A stretch of 64,000 nt of DNA from Robbsia sp. KACC 23696 (GCF_039852015.1 NZ_CP156626.1:1832249-1896248), one strand, 5' to 3'. Counted from the stretch's first letter, positions 27,833-36,686 are shown. Notes: a model not told the origin generated them from the sequence alone. Numbers and translations are program-made.

Positions 27833-28111
27833 ATGGCAGGACGAATCACAGGACCGTATCGCGGCTTTTTCATCAATGCGGAAGCGACGCTCAGCGGCCA
27901 GCAGCCGCCGCATTATGTCGGCGCCCTCAGTCTGACGGAGCATGGCGTCGACGAGCCGAGAAAACTTGAAAGACTGGTCCCGCTAGGCGATGCCACCGCG
28001 TTTCCCGACAACGATGCGGCGCTGAAGCGGCTGGAAACCGAGGCGCGGCAAATCGTCGATGCGCTATTCGATATTCCGGTGCAGGACGAGGATGTCCGGC
28101 CCGGCATGTAA
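27833..28111 (+). CDS. Hypothetical protein (92 aa)
   Basis: I do not recognise a family. The frame starts at 27833 after a good ribosome-binding site (GGGAGG, 27821-27826). The protein is soluble, with no signal peptide and no Cys. It begins MAGRITGPYRGFFI with a Tyr/Phe-rich N-terminus and ends with an acidic tail after an amphipathic helix (LKRLETEARQIVDALFDI). The form is reminiscent of small regulatory or stress proteins common in Burkholderia, but that is only an impression. Confidence 0.65.
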   Translation: MAGRITGPYRGFFINAEATLSGQQPPHYVGALSLTEHGVDEPRKLERLVPLGDATAFPDNDAALKRLETEARQIVDALFDIPVQDEDVRPGM

Positions 28112-28365
28112 GCCAGATCGAAGGTCGCAGGATGTGCGCGCCGTGCCGCGCCGATTGCGGGGCACGGCGCGCGACGCGACCGCCCTGTCGAATCAGTTTG
28201 TAAAGATTGCTTACGTTTGAACAAAGGTCGTCACACTTTAGATGCCTAGCGACCGCGCGAATCGCTTGAACCTCGTGGAATACCCGTGTGGCCAGGACGG
28301 GATGCAGCTGGTATGGACTTTGCTATAACAGGTTCAACCAACCATACATATATACGGGGTGTTAC

Positions 28366-28551
28366 ATGTTTGACTTCGAGCCGGGCTATTGGCTGATCGT
28401 ATTGGCGGTTGCCATCTGCTTTCTAACGGCTGTGGTCGTATTGGCATCATCGATGATCCTGGAAGAAGACGAAAAACATCCAGGGCATACCGGTCTACCA
28501 GGTCGCATTGCGGCGTCGCCGCGTGACGATTCGGGCGCAGCAGCCAGCTGA
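28366..28551 (+). CDS. Small single-pass membrane protein
   Basis: A 61-residue frame starting at ATG 28366. Residues ~9-32 (YWLIVLAVAICFLTAVVVLASSMI) form one clear transmembrane segment, followed by an acidic patch (LEEDEKH) and a Gly/Ser/Asp tail, consistent with N-out or N-in anchoring of a short hydrophilic tail. Ribosome-binding signal is weak (GGGG 12 bases upstream). I do not recognise a family. Confidence 0.5.
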   Translation: MFDFEPGYWLIVLAVAICFLTAVVVLASSMILEEDEKHPGHTGLPGRIAASPRDDSGAAAS

Positions 28552-28570
28552 TCCAACCGCCCGCTCAAAC

Positions 28571-29017
28571 TTAGTCGTCCCCGTCGTCCGAATCAGAAAA
28601 TCCCGCGCTGCCACTGAATGCGCGGATCATGATCAGCGTTCCCCATCCCCAAAACCCATTGCTCACGGCGCCAAAGGCGACGCGTGGCAGGATATTGCCA
28701 CTCGGCCAGATGCCTTGTACGGGTCCGAGGACAAATATCGACATGGCTGTCGGGACGATCGCACCGAATACAAAGGCGGGAATCCAAGGCGCGGGCCGAT
28801 AGGGCTCGATACGGAATACCCATGCCATCACGACGGCATAGCAACCGGCCGCAATCGCCGAGACCAGGAAATTAGGGATGCCGAACGCGGGTGCTGGCGT
28901 CAGGTCGAACGGCATCTGTGCCGTCAGCCCGGCGGCGTGCAGCATGCCGATCATCGCTTGTTGAAAGAAAAGCACGGCCAGGAAGCCGGACAGGTAAGGC
29001 AGAATCAAGCGTTGCAT
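28571..29017 (-). CDS. Four-helix integral membrane protein, unknown function
   Basis: A 148-residue hydrophobic protein with about four transmembrane segments: ~5-28 (ILPYLSGFLAVLFFQQAMIGML), ~47-67 (PNFLVSAIAAGCYAVVMAWVF), ~78-98 (WIPAFVFGAIVPTAMSIFVL) and ~110-130. The C-terminal tail ends in Asp/Ser repeats (SDSDDGDD). No family recognised. It lies 55 bases after the CNNM/CorC-type gene on the same strand and could share its transcript. Confidence 0.7.
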   Translation of the reverse strand: MQRLILPYLSGFLAVLFFQQAMIGMLHAAGLTAQMPFDLTPAPAFGIPNFLVSAIAAGCYAVVMAWVFRIEPYRPAPWIPAFVFGAIVPTAMSIFVLGPVQGIWPSGNILPRVAFGAVSNGFWGWGTLIMIRAFSGSAGFSDSDDGDD

Positions 29018-29072
29018 AGGGGAAGGTCGGCACGGTCCATCAGTGGACGGTCCCGCATTATATCGGCTGTCC

Positions 29073-30407
29073 TCATAGAGCAGGCGTGGTATAGCTGCGC
29101 GGTACGATCCGCACCACGGCGATACGCGGTCCGATCATCTTGTCGATCAAGACATCGAAGTCGTCGAAGGGGATGCGCTGGCCTTCGCTCGGCAGCTCCT
29201 TCAGTTTGTACATCACCAGGCCACCCACCGATTCCACTTCCTCGACGCCCAGCTCGATCCCCAGCGCGCGCTCCAGCGTGAACAGGGGCAGGCTTCCCTT
29301 GCCGACCAGACTGCCGTCCGAGAGATGGGTCCATTCGTCACCATGCGCGCCGAATTCGTCGCGGATTTCGCCGACGATGGCCGCCAGCAGATTGTCCAGC
29401 GTGATGAAACCCACCGGCTTCACCGGTTGCAAGGGATCGGCGTGTCCGACAATGGCAAAGTGCGGCGCGCCGGCACGCAGACGGCGGAACAGCTCGATGG
29501 CAGGCAGGTTCGGCGGCACGCGTTGCGCCGGTCGCACGAAGCGGTCGAGGCTATCGAGCGACTGCGGCGGCGTGTTGTCGAGACCGGACAGAAACAGGTC
29601 CTTGGCGTTGATGATGCCGAGTACCGTTTCGCCGTCCGCGGCGAAATAGGGATAACGGGTAAAACGGGCGGTGCGCGCGATGTCGAGATTTTCGGCGACG
29701 CTGAGCGCTTGCGACATCGACACGACTTCGCCGATCGGCCGCATCAAATCCGAGATCTCCAGCTCGCCGAAGTCCATCGAGTGCGCGAGGATATTTTGTT
29801 CGCGCGCCGTCATATTGCCGCCGGTACGGCTCGAGCGCAAAATCAACTTCAGTTCCGACGGCGAATAGCTCGCATCGAGATGCCCAGTATTGCCCAGGCC
29901 GACCAGCTTCAGGGTGGCGCCGGCGCTGGCGTTCAGCAGTTTGATGGCGGGCAGCGCCATCCAATAAAAGCCGTACAAGGGCCAGGCGGTCCAGGCACCG
30001 ACTTTCTCCGGCAAGCGCAAGGCCAGCGATTTCGGGGCTAGTTCGCCGACGACGATATGCAGGAAAGAAATCGACACGAAGGCGATCGTGAAAGAGATGC
30101 CCTTGATCATCGCCGGCTGGCTGACGCCGACCCACGAGAGCATCGGCTCCACGACATGCGCGAAGGCCGGCTCGCCGATCCACCCCAGGCCGAGTGACGC
30201 CAGTGTGATCCCCAGTTGGCATGCGGACAGGTAGGTATCGAGTTCACCGTGTACCTGCTTCAAAATCCGGCCCCGCCAACCGAGTGACTCCGCCAGTTCG
30301 GCGACCCGCGTGCTGCGCAGTTTGACGAGGCCGAACTCGGCGGCCACGAAGAAGCCATTCAACAATACCAGCGCAAATGCGGCGACGATCAGGAGGAAAT
30401 TTTGCAT
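29073..30407 (-). CDS. CNNM/HlyC-CorC family membrane protein (DUF21-CBS)
   Basis: A 444-residue protein of the hemolysin-C/CorC/CNNM family, implicated in magnesium/cobalt homeostasis; the haemolysin name is historical. Residues 1-190 are the DUF21 domain with four hydrophobic segments (FLLIVAAFALVLLNGFFVAAEFGLVKLR), residues ~210-340 hold a CBS pair (LEISDLMRPIGEVVSMS..., AGAPHFAIVG), and the C-terminal ~90 residues are the CorC_HlyC domain (GSLPLFTLERALGIEL...VGGLVMYKL). The start at 30407 is chosen because the first helix begins there; the ATG at 30443 adds 12 basic residues. Confidence 0.92.
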   Translation of the reverse strand: MQNFLLIVAAFALVLLNGFFVAAEFGLVKLRSTRVAELAESLGWRGRILKQVHGELDTYLSACQLGITLASLGLGWIGEPAFAHVVEPMLSWVGVSQPAMIKGISFTIAFVSISFLHIVVGELAPKSLALRLPEKVGAWTAWPLYGFYWMALPAIKLLNASAGATLKLVGLGNTGHLDASYSPSELKLILRSSRTGGNMTAREQNILAHSMDFGELEISDLMRPIGEVVSMSQALSVAENLDIARTARFTRYPYFAADGETVLGIINAKDLFLSGLDNTPPQSLDSLDRFVRPAQRVPPNLPAIELFRRLRAGAPHFAIVGHADPLQPVKPVGFITLDNLLAAIVGEIRDEFGAHGDEWTHLSDGSLVGKGSLPLFTLERALGIELGVEEVESVGGLVMYKLKELPSEGQRIPFDDFDVLIDKMIGPRIAVVRIVPRSYTTPAL

Positions 30408-30517
30408 AAAGGGGTGTCCAGCGCGACGGGCGGGTTGGACCAAGCCTAGGGAGCGTCAGTATAAGGGATGGAAAAATAAGCGCACGCGGCACCGGATCGA
30501 CGGATGTCGCTTCACGG

Positions 30518-30931
30518 TTAGTCTGTCGCGGGAGCGATGCGTTCGGAGCGGCGATGTGGCAGGACGCCATTGGTCGCAGGTTTGCCTGAGAGCGCGTCGT
30601 GACCCCGAGCCGATGGATCGTGCACCATGCCGGATTCCGTCGGCGAGCGGGGTGCCTCGCGCACCATGCGCTGGCTGGCATCGTGTTGCGGCGCATGCAC
30701 GATGCCGCGCTGTGCCGGGCGACCGTGCATCGTTCCGCTGGCGGATGCGGCCTTTGTCGACGAAGAAGCGATGCCTGACCCGTGCGAGTGATCCGCGTCG
30801 ACCACGCGCGAAGTCAGGCGGTTTGCCCATGCTGCCGATGGCGCGAATGCGATGCCGAGCGGCAGGGCGACGAGTACGGTGAGTACGACGCCGGTTCGGA
30901 TCCGAGGGGAGGGGTGAAGCAGATAGGACAT
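30518..30931 (-). CDS. Putative secreted protein, unknown function
   Basis: A 137-residue frame with a likely signal peptide (basic start, VVLTVLVALPLGIAFAPSAAWA-N, cleavage after AWA near residue 37). The mature part is hydrophilic, His/Ser/Arg rich and appears disordered, without Cys or recognisable domain. There is no Shine-Dalgarno sequence before the ATG (the region reads CCTCCTTTT), which lowers confidence. It stands alone. Confidence 0.45.
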   Translation of the reverse strand: MSYLLHPSPRIRTGVVLTVLVALPLGIAFAPSAAWANRLTSRVVDADHSHGSGIASSSTKAASASGTMHGRPAQRGIVHAPQHDASQRMVREAPRSPTESGMVHDPSARGHDALSGKPATNGVLPHRRSERIAPATD

Positions 30932-31111
30932 GTCGCAAAAGGAGGCGTGGTACCAGGGTAGCGACGAGAGGACATCAACCTTGCAACGAGATTACACGGA
31001 AAGCGCCAGGGAGGAAAGAGGCGGCGCGTGGCAGCGGTTGCGTACGCAGCGCTGCGCGGCAGGCGCCCAGCTGGCAGCGCGATGCAGCGCCAACAAGCCG
31101 CGCTTCCCGCT

Positions 31112-31384
31112 TTATAGTTGGCCGGTTTGAATTTCACCCGTCTGCAGCGCGGCATCGAGCAGTTTTTGTTCACTCACCTTACGGATGGCGTTCTCGATCA
31201 ATGCCTCGGGGCTTTCGAAGCGGGCCTTCAGTGCGGCAATCGCGCCCTCGGCTTCGAGGATGACCAACGTCTCCGGATTTTCCGCCGCGCTGAAAATCAC
31301 GCGCGTGTGTTCCGCGCCGTCGCCGAGGGTGGCGCAGAATTCTTGGTTTTGGCCGCTGACCGTGTAGGTAAAGTTCTTGATCAT
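31112..31384 (-). CDS. Hypothetical protein (90 aa)
   Basis: A small soluble protein starting MIKNFTYTVSGQNQEF at 31384 with GAGG about 9 bases upstream. The N-terminal half looks like a beta-rich segment (FTYTVSGQNQEFCATLGDGAEHTRVIFSAA), and the C-terminal half has alternating Ala/Glu/Lys helices (EALIENAIRKVSEQKLLDAAL). Codon use matches the neighbourhood. I do not recognise the family. The upstream frame to 31567 is Pro/Arg/Thr rich and was excluded. Confidence 0.65.
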   Translation of the reverse strand: MIKNFTYTVSGQNQEFCATLGDGAEHTRVIFSAAENPETLVILEAEGAIAALKARFESPEALIENAIRKVSEQKLLDAALQTGEIQTGQL

Positions 31385-31487
31385 CTCGATCCTCGCTGGT
31401 GGATGGGCAGGGCAGGGCTGGCTGACGGCCAGGATTGCTTGCGTTGGCGTTCGTGCCGCGCCTTGTCGTGGCGCAGAGGCGCGATCG

Positions 31488-31679
31488 TTATTCCAAGGGC
31501 GCGTCGGCTGGGTCGTCACGAAGCGGCACGTCCGATGGTGCGTCGCCGGGAATGCCGGGTATGTCATCGGGCTGCGGGGCGCTGTCAGGGGCGTGTCCCG
31601 GCTGGCCTGGCACGGGGTCCGGGCGATGAAAGAGACGAGAAATGCTAAGCGTTTTGGATAGTGAGTGCATGGTGCTCAT
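31488..31679 (-). CDS. Possible proline/aspartate-rich small protein
   Basis: A 63-residue frame reading MSTMHSLSKTLSISRLF followed by a Pro/Asp/Gly-rich tail with a repeating DxPGxPGxAPxD pattern (PGQPGHAPDSAPQPDDIPGIPGDAPSDVP). The composition is ordered enough to look real, but there is no clear ribosome-binding site and it could be a chance frame in GC-rich DNA. Confidence 0.3.
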   Translation of the reverse strand: MSTMHSLSKTLSISRLFHRPDPVPGQPGHAPDSAPQPDDIPGIPGDAPSDVPLRDDPADAPLE

Positions 31680-31860
31680 TCCGAAGAAAATCGAAAGCAT
31701 TCATGCAAAATTCGCGCCAGACCGGTCCCGTGCGTCACGCCGTATCGCGTGAGATAGGCTTGGGCTGTTGCAACTGTGGGAAAGGAGGACTGCGGAGGAG
31801 CACAACGTCGCGATATCGCTGGCAGGCGCCGACCTGTCGATATCGGACGCACAAAATGAA

Positions 31861-31894
31861 ACAGGGCGCCATGTGTTGCCACACGGCGCCCTGT
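31861..31894 (-). terminator. Terminator downstream of second tRNA-fMet
   Basis: ACAGGGCGCC-(a)-TGTG pairs with CACA-(c)-GGCGCCCTGT around TTGC. On the minus strand it lies 7 bases after the tRNA 3' end and is followed by TTTCATTTTG, a usable T-rich tract. Confidence 0.82.
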
Positions 31895-31901
31895 CGGAAT
31901 C

Positions 31902-31978
<77 letters not shown>

Positions 31979-31989
31979 TCAGAGAAGTA

Positions 31990-32018
31990 ACTATAACAAG
32001 AGTCTGTAGGTAACGCAA
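31990..32018 (-). promoter_or_regulatory. Promoter of second tRNA-fMet
   Basis: On the minus strand: -35 TTGCGT (32013-32018), 17-base spacer, -10 TATAGT (31990-31995), at the same distance from the mature 5' end as in the first copy. Confidence 0.8.
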
Positions 32019-32154
32019 GCGTTATTGTGCATTTGCACAAAAAACAAGGCCCCGGAACCGCGGAGCGGAGGTCGGGGCCGTTTCGTTGCGCGGGCGGGAG
32101 CGTGTGATCCCGCGCGGACGTCAGATATTATTGTTCATACACACCAGTGTGCGA

Positions 32155-32472
32155 TCAGTGCGTGCCAGTGGTGCCGGTCGTGCCAGTGGTACCCGTCGTG
32201 CCGGTGGTGCCGGTCGTCCCGGTACCGCCGCCGCCGAGAGCGCCCGCAGCTGCTGCACGTCCCGGATTGGCAGCAGCGGTGGCGCCAGCGAAACCGCCCG
32301 CGCCTACACCTGCATTAAAGCCGCCTTGGCCACCAGCCGAACCGCGCGCGGCCAGCATCGCGCCAGCGCCGCCGCCGAAGCCGCCTTGCGGTGCGACCGT
32401 TTGTGCGGATACGGCAAGCGGGGCCAGCAGCAAGGCGGACACGCTGGCTGCCAGTAACATACGAGAGCGCAT
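32155..32472 (-). CDS. Secreted glycine-rich protein with C-terminal Thr-Gly-Thr repeats
   Basis: A 105-residue exported protein with a standard signal peptide (RSRMLLAASVSALLLAPLAVSAQ, cleavage after SAQ or VSA near residue 23) and a perfect ribosome-binding site (AAGGAGG) 7 bases before the start at 32472. The mature part is Gly/Ala rich, and its last ~25 residues are a Thr/Gly tract, GTTGTT repeated about seven times before a terminal His. The repeat DNA (about 32160-32222) varies at synonymous positions. Function unknown; a surface or cell-envelope structural role is a guess. Confidence 0.75.
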   Translation of the reverse strand: MRSRMLLAASVSALLLAPLAVSAQTVAPQGGFGGGAGAMLAARGSAGGQGGFNAGVGAGGFAGATAAANPGRAAAAGALGGGGTGTTGTTGTTGTTGTTGTTGTH

Positions 32473-32755
32473 ATTGCCTCCTTGATCAGTGGTTTACCCT
32501 CTTGCACCTTATGAGAGATTGATTACCTTGTCAAACATAAAAATGTAAGGGAATTCTGGCGCTTAGCGTCACATTTCGGTCAAAAATACAGTGCTGTACA
32601 ACGCTTTCGTAGCGTACTTTTTTCCACTTGCATGGCAGATTTTGCTGCACCGCACCGCTGCAATGGAAAGCGGTGGGGCGAACAAGGACAGTGTGTGCCG
32701 TACGCCAGGCTCAAGCTGAGCCTCAAATGAGCCTCAAGTGGGCCTCAGGGCCGCC

Positions 32756-33301
32756 TCACGGTTGCGGCGCGGCGGCCTTATCGCTGTCCTGTCGCGTCGC
32801 ATCCATGCAGCTTTGCGTGACGACCAATGCCGTTTCGTCGGGGCCGAGCTTGCGCATCGTCCCGGTATAGAGGGTATCGACCAACTGTTGCGCCGCTTGC
32901 CTGACTGTCGGCTCGTCGATCTGCTGATCCAGTTTGGCTTTCGCCATCCACGCCGCGCCACCCTCGTCACGCCAGGCGGCTACCGCGCGCGCGGCGGCGC
33001 CCATCTCTGTGCAGGAGTCGGACGGCTGCGGCGACGGACTGGAAGCGGGCGCGGGGGTCGTGTCGTTGGTGGTGGTCCGTGTCGCGTCTGCGCCGCTTGT
33101 TGCAACCGACGCTGCCGAGGCCGGCACGCTGATACTTTCGCTAGCCGCGTTTGCGTTGGCGCAGAGCGCCATGGTAGCCGTCGTGATCGATATCGCGACG
33201 CCGCGTCGAACGGTTTCACACGGTGCGGCTATGTGAGTCTGCGCGTTCGGCGAGTGCCGGAGCGTGGCAAGCCGCAAAAAGATCGTTTTCAAATTGGACA
33301 C
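32756..33301 (-). CDS. Putative exported protein, unknown function
   Basis: A 181-residue frame from a GTG at 33301 (first residues SNLKTIFLRLATLRHS). A hydrophobic stretch ending ITTATMALCANANA-A near residue 52 may be a signal peptide, with an unusually long N-terminal region. After a Ser/Thr/Pro linker comes a helical domain (SCTEMGAAARAVAAWRDEGGAAWMAKAKLDQQ...VVTQSCMDA) with two Cys. This domain resembles small periplasmic helical proteins seen in Burkholderiales, but no family can be named. The true start may be further downstream. Confidence 0.6.
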   Translation of the reverse strand: MSNLKTIFLRLATLRHSPNAQTHIAAPCETVRRGVAISITTATMALCANANAASESISVPASAASVATSGADATRTTTNDTTPAPASSPSPQPSDSCTEMGAAARAVAAWRDEGGAAWMAKAKLDQQIDEPTVRQAAQQLVDTLYTGTMRKLGPDETALVVTQSCMDATRQDSDKAAAPQP

Positions 33302-33371
33302 AAAATAAAAGGCCTCTGTTATTGTAGAGCGCGGCTGCGCTCAATAACGATAAGACCCGATAAAGAACAGC

Positions 33372-33557
33372 ATGATTACAAATGACTTGCCGAGCCCGGC
33401 TAAGACGCCGGAAGCGCGTCGGCGCGTTTCGTTCCGCTTTCTGGTGAAGGCGTTCGTCGCCATTGTCGCATTCGGTTCGATGGCGCTCGCCATGCTGGGG
33501 AGCGACGACGATACACCGCCGGCGGCAGGGCAGCAGCATTGGCAGCGCGATAACTGA
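33372..33557 (+). CDS. Possible small membrane protein (61 aa)
   Basis: A short frame with one hydrophobic segment at ~21-42 (FRFLVKAFVAIVAFGSMALAML) preceded by a basic, Arg-rich N-terminus and followed by a hydrophilic tail, the arrangement of a single-pass inner membrane peptide. No good ribosome-binding site is seen. It could be a real small protein or a chance frame. Confidence 0.35.
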   Translation: MITNDLPSPAKTPEARRRVSFRFLVKAFVAIVAFGSMALAMLGSDDDTPPAAGQQHWQRDN

Positions 33558-33696
33558 AACCGGGGTAGTCGTTTCGATTCCCTGCTTCGATTGGGGGAGC
33601 GGGGCATTTGATGGGGCTAGCCACCGATTGTGGGCGGGGAACGCGGCAAGAAGTGGCGGCATTGCGCGACCAGTTACGCAGACGCACTGCCAATGC

Positions 33697-33726
33697 AAAA
33701 AGCCCACCGCGAACGGTGGGCTTTTT
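33697..33726 (-). terminator. Terminator downstream of tRNA-His
   Basis: AAAAAGCCCACCG at 33697-33709 pairs exactly with CGGTGGGCTTTTT at 33714-33726 around CGAA. It lies 12 bases past the tRNA-His 3' end on the minus strand. Confidence 0.9.
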
Positions 33727-33737
33727 GAAAAATACGG

Positions 33738-33814
33738 TGGGGTGGCTGATGGGACTCGAACCCACGGCAACTGGAATCACAATCCAGGACTCTACCAACT
33801 GAGCTACAGCCACC
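33738..33814 (-). tRNA. tRNA-His (GTG)
   Basis: Minus-strand sequence GGTGGCTGTAGCTCAGTTGG..., anticodon loop TTGTGAT (anticodon GTG), T arm GGGTTCGAGTCCC, acceptor CAGCCACC and encoded CCA. The extra G at position -1, paired with C73, is the identity element of tRNA-His. Confidence 0.96.
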
Positions 33815-33988
33815 ACTATCTAACGAACAATTCAGTGCCGCGTTGTCCGTTTCAGCAACGTTTCGTGCATCACTGAAAGACCGCAATTATAGGAAGCATT
33901 CGCGGTCTTGGCAAGTACTACTTCAAGTAATTTCTCAAATAGTTGATCGACGCTGATTTGGCCGCCCGATCGCAGGGAATTCGACGGG

Positions 33989-35023
33989 TCAGGCGTCTGC
34001 CGTTTCGCGCCGCAAATGGGCGTTCGCTTCCTCAAAGATAGAGAAATCACCGCGCGCGAGGCGCGGGCTGTCGGACAACACGCGTCGCCAGGCACGGGCG
34101 CCGGGTACGCCACGGTGCCAACCCAGGATATGGCGCACGATCGCGTTTAGCGGGGTGCCCTGGCGGTGCGAGCTCTCGATGTAGTCGAACAGCGCTGCCT
34201 CGACCGTGGCATCGTCGATGTCGATCGTGTCCGCGCCATAGATGACGCGATCCACGCTGCGCAACATGCCCGGGTTTTGATAAGCCTCGCGGCCGATCAT
34301 CACGCCGTCGAGATCCTGCAATAACGTCTGCGCTTGCTCCAGCGTCTGAACGCCCCCGTTCAGGACGATTTCCAGCGACGGAAAATCCTTCTTCAGTTGC
34401 AGAACGACCTCGTAACGCAAGGGTGGGACTTCGCGATTCTGTTTCGGGCTGAGTCCTTTCAGCACGGCATTGCGCGCATGAACGATAAAGGTCTTGCTGC
34501 CCGCTTCGGCCACCGTGCCGATAAAGTCGCGTACAAAGCTATAAGAGGTCTCGTAGTCGATGCCGATTCGGTGCTTGACCGTCACTGGCAGCGAGACGGC
34601 ATCGCGCATCGCCTTGACACAGTCGGCGACGGTGGTCGGTTCGAGCATCAGGCAAGCGCCGAACGCCCCGCGCTGAACCCGCTCGGAGGGGCAGCCGCAA
34701 TTCAGGTTGATTTCGTCATACCCCCATTGCTCGCCGAGTTTTGCCGCACGGGCAAGATCGTCCGGCTCGCTTCCCCCCAGTTGCAATGCAACGGGATGTT
34801 CGGTTTCACCGAAATCGAGATGCCGATGCACGTCGCCATGCAATAGCGCGCCAGTCGTGATCATTTCGGTGTACAGCCAGGCCTGCCGGGTGAACATCCG
34901 ATGGAATGTCCGGCAATGTCTGTCAGTCCAATCGATCATCGGCGCCACGCAAAAGCGGCGGGGGCTGGCGTTCGGAAGCGTGTCCATCAATTCTAAAGAG
35001 TAAGGGGAGGCGGGTGGTGGCAT
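33989..35023 (-). CDS. dusA: tRNA-dihydrouridine(20/20a) synthase
   Basis: FMN enzyme that reduces uridine 20/20a in the tRNA D-loop. The N-terminal RRFCVAPMIDWTDRHCRTFHR...LYTEMITTGALLHGD is typical of DusA, with the catalytic Cys in NLNCGCPSERVQ, then VKHRIGID, VHARNAVLKGLSPKQNREVPPLRYE and NGGVQTLEQA, all family blocks. From 35023 the protein has 344 residues; the ATG at 34987 (MDTLPNASPRR) would give 332, near the usual ~330, and neither has a strong ribosome-binding site. The gene is followed by tRNA-His on the same strand. Confidence 0.95.
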   Translation of the reverse strand: MPPPASPYSLELMDTLPNASPRRFCVAPMIDWTDRHCRTFHRMFTRQAWLYTEMITTGALLHGDVHRHLDFGETEHPVALQLGGSEPDDLARAAKLGEQWGYDEINLNCGCPSERVQRGAFGACLMLEPTTVADCVKAMRDAVSLPVTVKHRIGIDYETSYSFVRDFIGTVAEAGSKTFIVHARNAVLKGLSPKQNREVPPLRYEVVLQLKKDFPSLEIVLNGGVQTLEQAQTLLQDLDGVMIGREAYQNPGMLRSVDRVIYGADTIDIDDATVEAALFDYIESSHRQGTPLNAIVRHILGWHRGVPGARAWRRVLSDSPRLARGDFSIFEEANAHLRRETADA

Positions 35024-35233
35024 GCGCAAAGGTGCTGACGCGCATTCAAGAGAGACGGGGGCGGAGCGCATCTTCTGCGATGGCGTCCCCACGCGCGCTG
35101 TAACAGCGAAGTATACGGGATCGGCGACGCGGGCTTTCAAATTGCGTCGATCGCGTGCCTCGGAATCGCTCCAACCGTCGACGCCGTACCACGTGCAATG
35201 GATTCGACTAGGGCGCTGGCCCTTCGATGTCAC

Positions 35234-35458
35234 TCAGCGGGAGAACAGCAGCCCGATCGTCTGGTTGAACGATTCGACGTCGCTTGCCTGACCGACCGTC
35301 TCCAGCATCTGCTTTCCGACGCCGGTGACAGCCTCGAACAACTGTTCGCGATAGGTGTCGGGGTCCTCATGCATATTGATGTGACCGTTCAGCAGGATTT
35401 GCAACACCAATGCCTGCGCGGTTTGGGCCAGTCGAAGTTCCTTAATCTCGTTATCCAT
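35234..35458 (-). CDS. Hypothetical protein (74 aa)
   Basis: Starts MDNEIKELRLAQTAQALVLQILLNGHINMHED at 35458. It is all-helical in appearance with acidic and hydrophobic residues alternating, no Cys, no membrane segment, and ends QTIGLLFSR. I do not recognise a family. It lies 210 bases upstream of dusA on the same strand. Its codon use is like that of genuine genes here. Confidence 0.55.
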   Translation of the reverse strand: MDNEIKELRLAQTAQALVLQILLNGHINMHEDPDTYREQLFEAVTGVGKQMLETVGQASDVESFNQTIGLLFSR

Positions 35459-36686
35459 GCTTTTCTCGAAATGATCGCTGTGTTGAAACCCCGAATTCTC
35501 GCACGGCGATCGTCGCCTGGCGCAAAACGACACGTCGAAATTTCTATACAAATCTATACAATTTGAAACACTTTCAAACGATCGTTTTTATGTTTTTGTC
35601 TTCTTTCTCCGGTGGCAAATGCGCGTCGGTTGGACGTCGCGGCGTTAAATGGTGTGAGGCGGGATGCCTAGGGCGATGTAATGGCGAACCGCTTCAGATT
35701 AATCGTAGCAATATTCGATCGAAGCCTGTCCCATGTTTGATTGTTCCCTGAGTGACGTTTGCCCTCGCCAGCTATTTTCTGTGGAAAGTGCCGTGCGGCG
35801 GACCTTGGCGCGCTGCGGTGCTTGAGGCAGGGCAGTTGCAGGAGGCATGTACGTGATTTTCTGGTGGGGTCGCGTGGACAAAATGCGTTAAATAAGTGTG
35901 GCGAAATTTACGCAGAAAATTACCGATATATATCGCTAGTGAAATGATGCGTGAAAATCGACAACTGTTATTATTTTCTTGCAAGATCGCTCCGTGATAA
36001 TGCAGAATTTTATTTTTTTTGATGAGGTGTTGGGTAAGCGTTTGAGGGTTTATTTATATTTTGCTTTTTTCATGGAAATATTTTCAGCAATATTTTTGGA
36101 GACGTGTTTCATATTTAAATTTTCATTTTATTTTACGCGAATCCTTTTTTTAACGTTTGAGGGGTCGTGTTTATCAAGATCGAAATCAATAACTGGCCCT
36201 ATGCTTGTTGTCGACGCACTTAAGATCGCTGGCGAGCAGACGGAACGGTAATTTATACTTATCTTGCTGCCATCGCGCGTTCGATGCACGGCGGGTCCTT
36301 GGCGTCTACCGAAACCCGAGACGCGCCCGCGACGAGCATGCATTTCGGCATTTATTGCCACATGGTGCTGCATTCCTAGGTCATTCCCTAATAGGCGTAC
36401 CGGCCGGGCGATACGCGGGCGAAATACAGCGTGGCGATCAAGCAACGACTGGTAGTGGCATTAAACAGATTTCACAAGCCGGATTGCACTTGTCGCAGTA
36501 GTATTCGTAAAAGCGCGAAGAGAGCGATTGCTCAAATATCTTGAATTCGCGCTAATGCCGATTGCAGTTCGGCGATGGCGAGAGTAGGATTTTCTCCATT
36601 AAGCGGTGGGACATAAAGAGTCGGGCACACATATTCCAAATACGAAAGATTGTGCCTTTCTACCAAGTGCTACGGGAAGAATCACG
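35459..36686. other. Gene-poor AT-rich island
   Basis: About 1.2 kb without a convincing gene. Base composition falls sharply between ~35,880 and ~36,200, with runs such as TTTTATTTTTTTT, unlike the GC-rich flanks. A 90-codon frame at 35979-36251 encodes a Phe-rich hydrophobic peptide (segments FIFFDEVLGKRL, LYFAFFMEIFSAIFLETCFIF), but its AT-richness makes chance coding likely and no ribosome-binding site is seen. At 35543-35561 the motif TCTATACAA occurs twice at a 10-base period. Confidence 0.5.
35543..35561. repeat. Tandem TCTATACAA repeat, 10-bp period
   Basis: TCTATACAA at 35543-35551 and 35553-35561, one helical turn apart, about 90 bases upstream of the small minus-strand gene starting at 35458. 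This spacing is typical of paired binding sites for a DNA-binding protein. Confidence 0.35.

Noticed and set aside
32160-32222. Possible CRISPR-like or satellite array
   Set aside because: The repeat units are about 9-18 bases with no unique spacers and lie in frame in a secreted protein; they are a coding repeat.
35979-36251. Phe-rich 90-residue membrane peptide as a called gene
   Set aside because: It sits in AT-rich DNA where Phe/Leu/Ile codons arise by chance, has no ribosome-binding site, and no family likeness. It is kept as an observation only.
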